DNA of 64,000 nucleotides from an uncultured Coriobacteriaceae bacterium (GCA_902786015.1 CADAAU010000012.1:45152-109151); one strand, 5' to 3'. Shown: positions 51,103-60,329, counted from the stretch's first letter. Notes: generated by a model not told the origin, from the letters alone. Numbers and translations are program-made.

Positions 51103-51858
51103 TCACGAGAGGCGGTACCTGCCGAACCCCACCACCTCGTGGAGCAGCACCTTGTCCCTAAACCCTTTGAGCGTCGCCCATTTGGCGCCATCACGCCGCT
51201 CTATGACGCGATCGCCCGCCGCCTCAAGCGTCTGGGAACTCACGAGAATCTGCCCACCTTCCGACACGGCCTCGATACGGGCAGCCAGGTTCACGTTGCG
51301 TCCTATCATGTCGTACTTCATGCGCGTCTGCGAGCCGACGCAGCCGAGAATAGCCTCCCCCGTGTGGATTCCTATCCCCATTTGCAAATGGGGATATCCC
51401 TCTTTGCTGTTCCAGTCGTTGATAGCACGCATGCGGCGCTGCATGGCCACGGCACTGCCCACCGCTTGGAATGCCGCACGGTCGTTGGGACGAGGCGCTC
51501 CAAACACTACGATAATGCCATCGCCAGCGAATCCAGTAATGTTGCCTTGCCATGAGTCGATAATCTCGATCATATCCGAAAGATAATGATTGAGCATCCG
51601 GATGTAGTCTTCCGAACTCATGCTGTCGGCTAATTCCGTCGATCCCCTTATGTCGGAGAACAGCATGGTGACTTCCCGCCTTTCGGCAGAGATACCTGCC
51701 TCCTCCCGGTGCCGAAGTATTTCCTCAAGAACTTCCTGAGTCAGATATGCGCCCATTCCCTGATGAATGTAGGCGTCTAGCTTTTCGTTCCGGTTGCGCA
51801 AAAGCTCGTTCTCCGCCTCAAGGAAGGCTATTCGCTCGCGCAGCTCGTCGTTTGTCAT
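51103..51858 (-). CDS. Class III adenylate/guanylate cyclase
   Basis: A 251-residue soluble nucleotide cyclase with a coiled-coil N-terminus (about 3-55) and one catalytic domain. Both metal Asp are present (Asp69 in FSDIRGST, Asp113 in FAGDGI), as are the transition-state Asn190 and Arg194 (VNLAARIE). The two residues that select the base are not the usual adenylate pair: the Lys position is Gly109 and the Asp position Arg187 (IGRNVN), as in a subgroup whose specificity cannot be read from sequence. It works as a homodimer. The start overlaps the MBL-fold gene stop by 4 bases. Last gene of the cNMP module. Confidence 0.88.
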   Translation of the reverse strand: MTNDELRERIAFLEAENELLRNRNEKLDAYIHQGMGAYLTQEVLEEILRHREEAGISAERREVTMLFSDIRGSTELADSMSSEDYIRMLNHYLSDMIEIIDSWQGNITGFAGDGIIVVFGAPRPNDRAAFQAVGSAVAMQRRMRAINDWNSKEGYPHLQMGIGIHTGEAILGCVGSQTRMKYDMIGRNVNLAARIEAVSEGGQILVSSQTLEAAGDRVIERRDGAKWATLKGFRDKVLLHEVVGFGRYRLS

Positions 51859-52652
51859 AGGACGATTACCTCTCCCTCGCGCGCGAAGCTTGCGTTGCAG
51901 GCATCCAAGGCCTTCTCTTGTTTGCGAAGCTCGTAGTCGGTCCTCTTTGGGTCATGATGAACGAGAAGCAGACGCTTGGCACCACACGCCCGCATAAGCT
52001 CGACACCTTTGCCTGCCGTCGAATGCCCAAATCCCGTGTGGGTATCATACTCGGCCTCTACGTACTGTGCATCGTAAAGCACGAGGTCCGCCTCCTTGCA
52101 AAAGCTCGCGAGACGCGCAGACGAAAACGAGTCATGCTCGAAATCGGTGGCATACACGAGCGACTTGCCGGCGAAGCTGAGTTTGTATACAAGACATCCC
52201 CCGGGATGCTTGCCTTGCATGGTGCTTATGCACACCTCTCCATACCAGAGCTCATCTGGCATAGCCCTTACGCGCAAGTCGCTCTGATAGTCATCGAGTT
52301 CCAAAGGCCAATAGGGAGGCGCATACAAACCAGCAAGCTTCCGTCTAGCGTCTTTGTCGTTGAGTGCCGGAGCGTACAGACAGGTCTTTTCGTTCGGACG
52401 ATGCAGCCTCCCATACATGCCAAGACCCACCAGATGGTCCAAATGCCAATGGCTCAGCAAGATAACAGGTGGCTTGGAGAACGACACAGGTGCATGAGCC
52501 ATACCGCTCCCCGCATCCAGAATCACGGTATGCTGTCCAGCCTCTACCAGATAGCACGATGTAGAACCACCAAATTCGGCAAACTCCGGCCCACTCACTG
52601 GCATGGACCCCCGAGCACCCAAAACGGTGAGCCTAATCGAGAGGCAATCCAT
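51855..52652 (-). CDS. MBL-fold metallo-hydrolase of the cNMP module
   Basis: A 265-residue metallo-beta-lactamase-fold protein. It starts RLTVLGARGSMPVSG, has GGSTSCYLVEAGQHTVILDAGSG, the metal motif SHWHLDH (His68, His70, Asp72, His73) and later metal ligands in TDFEHD and LVHHD. This layout is shared by RNase Z-like and class II phosphodiesterase-like enzymes. The setting between a cyclase and two cNMP-binding proteins suggests cyclic-nucleotide hydrolysis, but that is inference only. The ATG at 52652 has a weak ribosome binding site, and the gene overlaps the cyclase start by 4 bases, so the two are translationally coupled. Confidence 0.82.
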   Translation of the reverse strand: MDCLSIRLTVLGARGSMPVSGPEFAEFGGSTSCYLVEAGQHTVILDAGSGMAHAPVSFSKPPVILLSHWHLDHLVGLGMYGRLHRPNEKTCLYAPALNDKDARRKLAGLYAPPYWPLELDDYQSDLRVRAMPDELWYGEVCISTMQGKHPGGCLVYKLSFAGKSLVYATDFEHDSFSSARLASFCKEADLVLYDAQYVEAEYDTHTGFGHSTAGKGVELMRACGAKRLLLVHHDPKRTDYELRKQEKALDACNASFAREGEVIVL

Positions 52653-52666
52653 TTGTGCTCGCCGCT

Positions 52667-53131
52667 CTATGAGGCTTTGTGCGTCAGCTGACGAATCAAA
52701 CCCGAGATTCGCGATCGCAAGCTATGGTCGCGGCTCTTTTGAGCCCGCTCCGCCTCAACCGCCTCAAACACCGTATGACAGGCCTCCTCATACTTCTTGT
52801 TCGTCTCGCGTAGACGCGCGCTGAGCTGCCGCATGATGGACATGACCTTTTCTGGTTGGTTTTGCAAAAACGACATGTACTCATCGGAGCCGATTTCGTC
52901 GACCTCCACACCGTCCTTTGCAGCGACCACAGTCGCACTGCGCGACCAATACTCTATAAGGCCCATCTCGCCAAAGATCTCGCCTTTACCGAGAGTCGCC
53001 AAAAGCGTCTGCCCGTCCGACTCATATCCAGCGTAGACATACACCTCGCCAGAAGTTATCTCGTACATGGACTCGCCATAAGTACCTTCACGAAAGATAA
53101 TCTCACCCGCATCGAAGCTCACGTGTTTCAT
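52667..53131 (-). CDS. Stand-alone cyclic nucleotide-binding protein B
   Basis: A 154-residue protein with one cNMP-binding beta-roll (about 1-105) and a C-terminal helix. The phosphate-binding cassette FGEMGLIEYWSRSATV keeps the Glu55 and Arg64 that contact the ribose and cyclic phosphate, so ligand binding looks intact. No DNA-binding, kinase or membrane domain follows; the tail (RLRETNKKYEEAC and a basic end) looks coiled-coil. The start is ATG at 53131 after AGGGGG. It is the second of two tandem paralogues, 9 bases after the first and 14 bases before the MBL-fold gene. Confidence 0.85.
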   Translation of the reverse strand: MKHVSFDAGEIIFREGTYGESMYEITSGEVYVYAGYESDGQTLLATLGKGEIFGEMGLIEYWSRSATVVAAKDGVEVDEIGSDEYMSFLQNQPEKVMSIMRQLSARLRETNKKYEEACHTVFEAVEAERAQKSRDHSLRSRISGLIRQLTHKAS

Positions 53132-53140
53132 GGAATCCCC

Positions 53141-53620
53141 CTATGCGTTGTCGGCAGTCTTGGTTTGCGCATCGTGAATCGTACGCAGATGATCGTCTTG
53201 CTCAAAGTGATAGTTGCTAGAACCATCCACCTCGTACCCCTCGCCCACAGCACTCGCGACGGACCGGCATATTTCGAGGTAATCCTTGGTAGTCTGTCGC
53301 AGTTTGTGGCTCAATTGCTCAATGATTCGACCAACCTTAGCGGGGTTCTCCGCGAGGAACTGAGCAAATTCCGATTCGTCGATGCGGTCGAGCCTTGTCC
53401 CGTCTTCCAATACCACTGCCGTCGCAGACCGTGGTTCGCCGTCAATGAGACCCATCTCGCCAAAGTAGTCTCCCGAAGAGAGCTCCGCAAGCTTCTTTTG
53501 GTGCAGCGTGGCGTAATTCTTGTACACGCCCACTTTGCCCCACAAGATGTAATACATGCAATCGCCCGCGTCGCCTTCCCAGAACACGGTCGAGTCCTTT
53601 TTGAGCGCCTTGGTTTTCAC
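53141..53620 (-). CDS. Stand-alone cyclic nucleotide-binding protein A
   Basis: A 159-residue cNMP-binding protein. The cassette YFGEMGLIDGEPRSATAV keeps Glu55 and Arg64. The C-terminal part (QLSHKLRQTTKDYLEICRSV) resembles the same region of protein B (QLSARLRETNKKYEEACHTV), so the two genes are a tandem duplication; A then has a divergent acidic tail with several His. The start is GTG at 53620 with AAGGAGG 5 bases upstream. It lies 55 bases after the fhs stop with no clear terminator between, so the module may be read through from fhs. Confidence 0.85.
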   Translation of the reverse strand: MKTKALKKDSTVFWEGDAGDCMYYILWGKVGVYKNYATLHQKKLAELSSGDYFGEMGLIDGEPRSATAVVLEDGTRLDRIDESEFAQFLAENPAKVGRIIEQLSHKLRQTTKDYLEICRSVASAVGEGYEVDGSSNYHFEQDDHLRTIHDAQTKTADNA

Positions 53621-53675
53621 ACGCGCCTCCTTTGGTCACGGTTTCCGTCCCTTATGTATGCGGTATAACAACCTG

Positions 53676-55349
53676 TTAGAACAGACCAATGATTTTGCCA
53701 TCCGCAGTGACGTCAATGCGTTCGGCGGCAGGGATCCGTGGTAGCCCCGGCATGGTCATGATGTCACCGGTCAGAGCCACCACAAATCCCGCACCCGCGC
53801 TCACGCGAAGGTTACGGACCGTGATGTGGAAGCCCTCGGGAGCCCCCAACAACGTTTGGTCGTCAGAGAACGAATACTGCGTCTTTGCCACGCAGACAGG
53901 GAGCCCATCAAATCCGTTCTGTTTGAGCTGTTTGAGCTGGTTTTGCGCAGACACGGTAAAGGCCACGCCTTCGGCATGATAGATTTTGCGTGCGATGGCA
54001 TCCAGCTTTTCCTCAATGGAGTCATCCACGTCGTAGGCATACCGAAAATCAGCAGACTCGTTGCACAGCCGCACAACCTCTTCTGCCAGCGCAAGGCCAC
54101 CTTCACCGCCTTTCGCCCATACCTCACTGAGCGCGACGCCCACACCTAGTTCTTTGCACTTCTTCTCCACCATGGCAAGTTCGGCCGGGGTATCGGTTGG
54201 GAAGGCGTTGATGGCTACGACGCATGGCAGCCCAAATACGTCGCGGATGTTTGACACATGTCGCAACAGGTTGGGTATACCAGCTTCTAGACCTTTGAGG
54301 TCTTCGCGTCCGAGGTCGCCACGGGCTACACCGCCGTTGTACTTGAGCGCGCGGACTGTCGCAACGATCACAACGGCAGAGGGGACGAGTCCCGTCGCAC
54401 GACACTTTATATCCAAGAATTTCTCGGCCCCTAAGTCCGCGCCAAATCCGGCCTCGGTGACCACGTAGTCTGCCATCTTCATCGCCGCCGTGGTCGCCAT
54501 GACGGAATTGCATCCGTGCGCGATATTGGCAAATGGCCCACCGTGTACGAGCGCGGGATTACCCTCGAGTGTCTGCACGAGGTTCGGCTTGATTGCTTCC
54601 TTTAGAAGCGCCGCACACGCACCTTCCGCCTTGAGGTCATGCACGGTAACAGGACGTTGATCATACGTGTAGGCCACTACCATGCGACCGATACGTTCTT
54701 TGAGGTCCGCAAGCGAAGTTGCCATGCAGAGCGCGGCCATGACCTCCGATGCCACCGTTATGTCGAAGCCATCTTCTCTTGGAATCCCGTCAACCACACC
54801 GCCCAAGCCATTGACGACGTTGCGCAGCTGACGATCGTTCATGTCGACGCAGCGGCGCCACGTGACACGCCGTGGATCGATGCCCAGTTTGTTGTCCCAC
54901 TTTATGTGATTGTCGAGCATCGCCGCAATGAGGTTGTTTGCCGCGCCAATTGCGTGGAAGTCGCCCGTAAAATGCAAGTTGATTTCTTCCATGGGCACAA
55001 CTTGGGCATAGCCACCGCCAGCGGCCCCACCCTTTATGCCAAACACGGGACCAAGCGAGGGCTCGCGCAAACAAAGCATGGTACTGTGACCCGCAAGGTT
55101 CATGGCGTCGGCCAAACCAACGGATGTGGTCGTTTTGCCTTCTCCAGCCGGCGTGGGATTAATGGCTGTAACAAGAATGAGCTTCGCCCTCATCGGGTCG
55201 CTCTCTATTGTGTTTATTTCAACCTTGGCCTTGTAACGACCGTAGTACTCGAATTGTTCTTTAGAAAGACCCGCTTTGGCTGCAACCTGCGAAATCGAAA
55301 GCATCGTCGCCTCTTGGGCGATTTGGATGTCACTCTTTTGTTCCGCCAT
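53676..55349 (-). CDS. fhs: Formate-tetrahydrofolate ligase
   Basis: A 557-residue ATP-dependent enzyme that makes 10-formyl-THF from formate, feeding purine synthesis and, in anaerobes, one-carbon pathways. The P-loop [17 protein letters not shown] is near residue 65, followed by [20 protein letters not shown], the [14 protein letters not shown] block and [15 protein letters not shown]. Length matches the family (about 556). The start is ATG at 55349 after AGAGG. It lies downstream of fau and upstream of the cNMP module on the same strand. Confidence 0.96.
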   Translation of the reverse strand: MAEQKSDIQIAQEATMLSISQVAAKAGLSKEQFEYYGRYKAKVEINTIESDPMRAKLILVTAINPTPAGEGKTTTSVGLADAMNLAGHSTMLCLREPSLGPVFGIKGGAAGGGYAQVVPMEEINLHFTGDFHAIGAANNLIAAMLDNHIKWDNKLGIDPRRVTWRRCVDMNDRQLRNVVNGLGGVVDGIPREDGFDITVASEVMAALCMATSLADLKERIGRMVVAYTYDQRPVTVHDLKAEGACAALLKEAIKPNLVQTLEGNPALVHGGPFANIAHGCNSVMATTAAMKMADYVVTEAGFGADLGAEKFLDIKCRATGLVPSAVVIVATVRALKYNGGVARGDLGREDLKGLEAGIPNLLRHVSNIRDVFGLPCVVAINAFPTDTPAELAMVEKKCKELGVGVALSEVWAKGGEGGLALAEEVVRLCNESADFRYAYDVDDSIEEKLDAIARKIYHAEGVAFTVSAQNQLKQLKQNGFDGLPVCVAKTQYSFSDDQTLLGAPEGFHITVRNLRVSAGAGFVVALTGDIMTMPGLPRIPAAERIDVTADGKIIGLF

Positions 55350-55458
55350 CAAAACCTCTTCTCGACCGTCCTGTTCTTCCACAAACATCCTAGCAATCAT
55401 GGGACTTTGATGTTGCGGCAATATTCGATATTGTAATTCAGAACGTTCGAGACTGGTG

Positions 55459-56019
55459 TTAGGAAACAGCTACCTCATCCACGGCGACATCATGATCCTC
55501 TATTGCACCAAGCTTTGACAGGTCGTCCACATATGAACATGCACGGCACAACCCTATGGACACGCCCTCAAAAGCGTCGAGAAACTCGTCGTAGAACCCA
55601 CCGCCATAGCCGAGCCTAAATCCGCGTGAATCAAACGCAAGCCCCGGCACCAAAGCCAGCGACGTCGCGTCACCTCGTCCGTCGACCTCGTTCGCTGAAT
55701 CTGGACATGGCTCTTCCATGCCCATTTTGCTACATACGAGCCCATCGAAGCTCCGTACCGTATACCAACGCAATCGACGCGTACCGGGAACGCAACATGG
55801 CAATGCGACGACCTTGTTTGCGGTCCAAGCTGCCCGTATGAGCTGACGAGTGTCGACCTCGCTTCCAAAGGAAAGGTATGCATAGACAATACGCGCGTTT
55901 TTCCACGCCTCGCTCGCAAGAACCTTCGATGCGATGGCAACATCGGCGCAGATGCGCGCCTGCGTCCCGAGTGCCTTGCGCTCTTCGAGAAGCGTCTTTC
56001 TAATATCTGCTTTTCTCAT
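55459..56019 (-). CDS. 5-formyltetrahydrofolate cyclo-ligase
   Basis: A 186-residue enzyme that converts 5-formyl-THF back to 5,10-methenyl-THF using ATP, recovering a storage form of folate. It has the N-terminal basic helix ([14 protein letters not shown]), [14 protein letters not shown] and the signature [21 protein letters not shown] given in part as LGYGGGFYD near residue 140. Length is normal (about 180-200). The start is ATG at 56019 with a weak upstream site. It precedes fhs, so it belongs to the one-carbon group of this region. Confidence 0.9.
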   Translation of the reverse strand: MRKADIRKTLLEERKALGTQARICADVAIASKVLASEAWKNARIVYAYLSFGSEVDTRQLIRAAWTANKVVALPCCVPGTRRLRWYTVRSFDGLVCSKMGMEEPCPDSANEVDGRGDATSLALVPGLAFDSRGFRLGYGGGFYDEFLDAFEGVSIGLCRACSYVDDLSKLGAIEDHDVAVDEVAVS

Positions 56020-56039
56020 AAGATTGCCGTTCCAAGACT

Positions 56040-57355
56040 CTATGACTTATCCGTAGAGGCAGCCGATTTGTCGCTCCCAGGCTTCGCGGGTGGCTCGCCC
56101 CCCTCGGGCTTAGCTGGAGGCTCGCCGCCCCCCTCGCCGTTTCCGGGTTTCGACGGCGGCTCTGCCCCGCCTCCCGGACCGTTGCTCGACTCGCGAACTT
56201 TTGGCTCGATTGCCGTACCTTCGGAGGCCGTGCCCTCCACATAGGCGGCATCTCCCACAGTGAGAACAAACCCGTTGAGCTTGATTCCGTCCGGCGTACA
56301 GGTGAGACTCGATATATGGGCATCTGCAGACAGCTCCCACGCACAGCCTGCGTCCACGCGTACGTACACCTCTCCCGAAGCGGCATCTGGGTTCACTGCG
56401 CCAACGAACGTCGATCCGTCACTCAGGCACAGGTTCAGATTCGAGACCTCGTCTACAAGCATCGTTCCCACGAGCTCCTGCTTTGCGACGTTCATAGTCA
56501 CTTGCCCGCCATTGGACCCCTCGTTACCCCAGCCTGCAGCAGCCGCTCGAAACAACACACCATTTGCGTCCTGATTCGTTATCGTTACGCCAGATAGGTT
56601 GACATCACACACGGTATTGTTTGCAAAGAACACGTCACCGTTCGCATTCGTGATGGATCCGCCCTCGGCAGCGAAGGTCGCCTTGCCTTCGGCAGCATCA
56701 CCGCTCATTGACTGATAGATCATCACAGCCTGATACCAATCGGATTTGTCGCTGTTCTTTGACGTGTTGTTTGCCACAAGGTCGCAATTCGTAAGCGTCA
56801 CGGAGTTCTTGCCCTCCACCACGACACCTTGCGATGACTTGGACTCTAGTGCAGCATCGATAACGTGTACGTCAGCCGTCGAATATATGACGGGAGATCC
56901 CACGCCCTCACTCTGGTACGAGCCTCCGGTTACCACCTGAACGCCACCGCCGCGATCGGAGCGGATAGGAGCTGAGGAGTTACCCGTGGTGTGAACCTTG
57001 AGGTCGGTGGCCTCAAGCCTTCCTCCACCCGTAACCATAATTCCCCCCGAGCAGTTGGCACTCGTCTCGATGGCGGAGTTCTTAATGTTGATGCTCGTGC
57101 CCTCTCGTCGTCACCCGTCTTCGTGATGTCTGCAGACACGTATTCGGCAGTCTGGGCACTCACGACAATCGCATGTCCGCCATTCGAATCATCCATTATG
57201 GTCTCCCGGGCACCCGACTGAGCCTTCTGGACATCCTCCGCCTGAGAGGACTGCGACGATGAGTCTGCTTGTTGTGTTCCACAACCCGCCAATAGAGCAG
57301 CCAAAGAGGTCGTTAACGTCAAGAAACCCTTGCGCGTGGTGGTATACATAGCCAT
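56040..57355 (-). pseudogene. Frameshifted beta-helix lipoprotein (carbohydrate-binding-domain-like)
   Basis: The reading starts at ATG 57355 (AAGGGAGAG upstream) with a lipoprotein signal (LLAGC) and a Gln/Ser linker, and runs in frame to about 57105, where coding potential passes to another frame that stays open to 56040. Joined, they give about 438 residues: repeated short beta-strand turns (NIKNSAIETSA, VTLTNCDL, VNLSGVTITNQD) typical of right-handed beta-helix carbohydrate-binding proteins such as the Cthe_2159 type, ending in a Pro/Gly/Lys-rich tail (EPPAKPG units). A single-base deletion in the run near 57101-57106 would explain the break. It could be a sequencing error, a true pseudogene or a phase-variable gene. 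Confidence 0.7.
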
Positions 57356-57467
57356 TGTGAACTCTCCCTTCATCGGCGTAAGCTCACCATATCACCCTAA
57401 GCTTTAAGTAGCCTGTAAGACTGATGACTAGCACATTGCTTTTTGTTTGCTTAAAGCCAGTCGTCCT

Positions 57468-58283
57468 TTATGCCTCCCCCAGGTATTCCTCAAGAGTAAG
57501 ACCGCTGTCGGATATCTTTTGCGCGTCTGGCGTACCGACGTATCGAAGATGCCAAGGCTCGTACTCGTATCCCGTAATGCTCTCTTGATTTGGAAGATAG
57601 CGCAGGATAAAGCCGTATTTGGGCATGGTGGCATGAACAACCTTCCAGAGGTCCTTCTGCGCGAGCATCTCGTCATTCGTAAGCATCTCCACGCCATTGA
57701 CGATGGGAATCACGTCGAGCGCAAGCCCTGTCTCGTGCTCCGAATGCCCGGCCTTTGCAACATACTTCTCTACGTAGTCGGAGCCATACTCTTGTGTGAA
57801 CTGATCTACGAGCTCTTGCTGTTTAGCGCGACTGCGATAGCAGGAATTGAGGTCGATGACAACGCCCTCGGCATCCAGCGCCTTTTGCAGTTCCTCAAAC
57901 GCCGTAAGCGCCGTGCTCTCGACGGTCACGGTGCTACCACGTTTGTTGGTCGTCTCCACGAGCTTGACAGTGTTTTCCCAATCTGGATCAAGCTCATGAG
58001 TCTTGTTGACCAAAACGAGATAGTCGATGCCATCCGCAGCGGCACTCTTTGATTGCTTGCCCGTCTCTTCAGCATCCTCATCCGTCGAGCCGGATTCCGC
58101 TGTGGATGTTACCTTCTCCCCCTGCCCCTCAGCATCCTGCTGGACAGCCTCCTGTTTCGCGGCTCCTTGCTCGATACCTGAGCATGACGACAAAAAAGTG
58201 AGGTCTACAAGACTCAAAACAAGTAACAACGCAAGGGCACCGAGCCAAATAAGGTTGCTCTTGCTCTTGAATTCGTTCAACAC
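57468..58283 (-). CDS. VanY/DacY-type D-alanyl-D-alanine carboxypeptidase (M15B)
   Basis: A 271-residue exported zinc carboxypeptidase that trims the terminal D-Ala from peptidoglycan stems. A membrane or lipoprotein anchor spans about 11-34 (LSSC at 31-34), followed by a Glu/Gln/Ser-rich linker and the catalytic domain: CYRSRAKQQ (Arg150), GHSEHETGLALD (His183, Asp190) and EPWHLRYVG (His245). The start is GTG at 58283 with AAGGAG 6 bases upstream. It is divergent from the polysaccharide deacetylase gene, another wall enzyme. VanY-like sequence alone does not imply vancomycin resistance. Confidence 0.88.
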   Translation of the reverse strand: MLNEFKSKSNLIWLGALALLLVLSLVDLTFLSSCSGIEQGAAKQEAVQQDAEGQGEKVTSTAESGSTDEDAEETGKQSKSAAADGIDYLVLVNKTHELDPDWENTVKLVETTNKRGSTVTVESTALTAFEELQKALDAEGVVIDLNSCYRSRAKQQELVDQFTQEYGSDYVEKYVAKAGHSEHETGLALDVIPIVNGVEMLTNDEMLAQKDLWKVVHATMPKYGFILRYLPNQESITGYEYEPWHLRYVGTPDAQKISDSGLTLEEYLGEA

Positions 58284-58450
58284 GTCAGGCTCCTTCCGCC
58301 ATATACATGACTTGAATCCTCACCATACCTTCTAAATGACGCTTTTATAGTGGCAGATGGCTTATGGCGAAAAAACAACACCGATAATTTGCTAGGATTC
58401 AGATTTGCAGAAAATCCGTACCTCATTCCTCAAGAAAGGATCGAAATCGC

Positions 58451-60157
58451 ATGAGCCAGCAAGACAACCGTGGCAGACGTCGCCCTCAGCATTCCAACGG
58501 CACTGGTCGTCACGCGGCAGGTCGCAGAAACCAAGGGGACTACTCCTCGGGTCGCACCAAGCAACGTAGCGCGTCCGGCAATCGGTCGGCCGACAGACCT
58601 TCATCCCAACGCTCTGCCAAGCGTCCTGCGAACGCATCACACAAACGTCCCTCGACGGCCGGCCAACAGCCGCGTAGTCGCTCGGCTGCACCGCAGCAGA
58701 GGCGACGCCCCAATCCCAACCAAGCAGCAAATCAGCAGCGTCGCCGTCAGGCGCCTCCCGCACCTCGGAAGGCCTCTCCTCAGCTTATCGCAGCAGCGGT
58801 AGTCGCCGTGATCGTTTTGGCCATCGGTGGTTTCATCCTATTCCGACACCTTACTACCAAGCAGCTCACCGTCAACGGACAGCAGATTGTCGTAGCGAGC
58901 AACGCCACGCCGCGCACGCTCGTGGAAGACGGCGTCGTCTCCCCCACACCTGGCAACCTCATGGCAATTGACGGATCGCTCCTCTCGAAGGGCGATGGCG
59001 AACTCTGCTCCACCATGGCAGACGGCAATCCCGTAGGCGTAGACGACCCGATTCCCGCCAACACCACCGTCCAGATCGACAATGGCAAAAACACGACCGA
59101 AGACTACGACGAGCAGCAAGAGTCTATCCCCTTCCAAAAGGCAACTGGTGACACAAGCTTCTCGGGCTATTGGACGGGATCCATTCATCTGCTCAGCGAC
59201 GGCGAGGACGGCACGAAGACAACGCGCACCGGAAAGCAGTCGGGCATTACCGTCGAGGAGGTTACCAAGCAACCGATCGACGCGGGTTACGTCATCTACT
59301 CCGCGAAGCCGGAAGACAAAGTCATAGCGCTCACGTTTGACGATGGTCCTTGGGACGATTCCACATCTGCCATCCTCGACATCCTTGAGCAGAACAACGC
59401 CAAAGCAACGTTCTTTACCATTGGCCAGCAGATCAAGGGCCACGAAGACCTCATCAAACGCGAGGCGCAGCTTGGGTGTCAAGTCCTTACCCACACATAC
59501 GACCACGCCGATGGCAGCGGCCAGGGCGTCGACATCGGTCTCATGTCGGCCAGCGAGCAAGTTCAAGAGGTCGAAAAGGGATACAAGGCCATCGCAGATG
59601 TACTTGGCGAGGAGCCGAAGCACATCCTTCGTGCACCGGGCGGCAACTTTAACGACGACAGCATCACCACCCTATGGGACTACGTCGACGCCGAGATCGG
59701 TTGGGACGTCGACACCGAGGACTGGAGCAAGCCCGGCAGCGATGCCATCGCAAAGATGATTATGAGCGCGACGCCCGGCAACGTCATATTGATGCATGAC
59801 GGTGGCGGCGATCGCTCACAGACCGTGGCTGCACTCAAAGAAACGCTGCCACAGCTCGTACAACAGGGCTACAAGTTCATCACAATTGATGAGCTGCTCG
59901 CTTACGGCAAGCCTACAAGCATGTCCTCATCCGCAGGCTCTTCCTCGAGCTCTGGTTCCACCTCGTCCACAACCTCGTTCTCCGACTCGACCTCTGGATC
60001 ATCGGAGAAGTCTTCCTCCGATACATCCTCGGAATCGTCGACGACGTCTTCTTCCGACTCGACCTCGAGCTCGGACTCGGACACGTCGACATCCGCGTCC
60101 TCTTCCAGTTCCTCCTCTTCAATGGGAGCCGGCTCGTCCTCAAGCACGACGGCGTAA
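58451..60157 (+). CDS. Polysaccharide deacetylase (NodB domain) with Ser-rich tail
   Basis: A 568-residue membrane-anchored carbohydrate esterase 4. A long Arg/Gln/Pro-rich cytoplasmic N-terminus (1-108), a membrane helix at about 111-130, a beta-rich domain (about 135-270) and the NodB domain follow: TFDDGP at 295-300, HTYDH as the metal His pair, RAPGG and ILMHDGGG near 450. The tail (501-568) is almost entirely Ser/Thr/Asp. It probably N-deacetylates peptidoglycan or another wall glycan. The start is ATG at 58451 after AGAAAGGATCG. It is followed by a hairpin terminator. The Ser-rich tail could be a glycosylated spacer (inference). Confidence 0.88.
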   Translation: MSQQDNRGRRRPQHSNGTGRHAAGRRNQGDYSSGRTKQRSASGNRSADRPSSQRSAKRPANASHKRPSTAGQQPRSRSAAPQQRRRPNPNQAANQQRRRQAPPAPRKASPQLIAAAVVAVIVLAIGGFILFRHLTTKQLTVNGQQIVVASNATPRTLVEDGVVSPTPGNLMAIDGSLLSKGDGELCSTMADGNPVGVDDPIPANTTVQIDNGKNTTEDYDEQQESIPFQKATGDTSFSGYWTGSIHLLSDGEDGTKTTRTGKQSGITVEEVTKQPIDAGYVIYSAKPEDKVIALTFDDGPWDDSTSAILDILEQNNAKATFFTIGQQIKGHEDLIKREAQLGCQVLTHTYDHADGSGQGVDIGLMSASEQVQEVEKGYKAIADVLGEEPKHILRAPGGNFNDDSITTLWDYVDAEIGWDVDTEDWSKPGSDAIAKMIMSATPGNVILMHDGGGDRSQTVAALKETLPQLVQQGYKFITIDELLAYGKPTSMSSSAGSSSSSGSTSSTTSFSDSTSGSSEKSSSDTSSESSTTSSSDSTSSSDSDTSTSASSSSSSSSMGAGSSSSTTA

Positions 60158-60167
60158 TACTTCAAGA

Positions 60168-60200
60168 GGCAAGCGATGGGGATACTCCCCATCGCTTGCC
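60168..60200 (+). terminator. Hairpin terminator after the deacetylase gene, repeated apex
   Basis: A perfect stem, GGCAAGCGATGGGG with CCCCATCGCTTGCC, closes the small loop ATACT. The apex GCGATGGGGATACTCCCC (60173-60190) is identical to that of the hairpin at 36947. No T tract follows. Confidence 0.7.
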
Positions 60201-60329
60201 ATCAGAAACGAACGGTGGCCAGCCCGCTTGTTTGATTCTTGTTTGCCCACAAAACTTGCTTGTATGCCGTATTGCGGCAACTATAATCGAATGAGGAATT
60301 CCCTTGGCACCCAGAGAGAAGGGTTCACG

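Noticed and set aside
53621..53675. A terminator between fhs and cNMP-binding protein A
   Set aside because: Only a very short CTGTTAGAACAG palindrome is present, without a T tract.
59796..60329. Long + strand frame running from inside the deacetylase gene into the small membrane protein
   Set aside because: It is out of frame with the deacetylase and composed of Arg/Pro/Ser shadow codons; only the part from ATG at 60330 has a ribosome binding site and a membrane helix.
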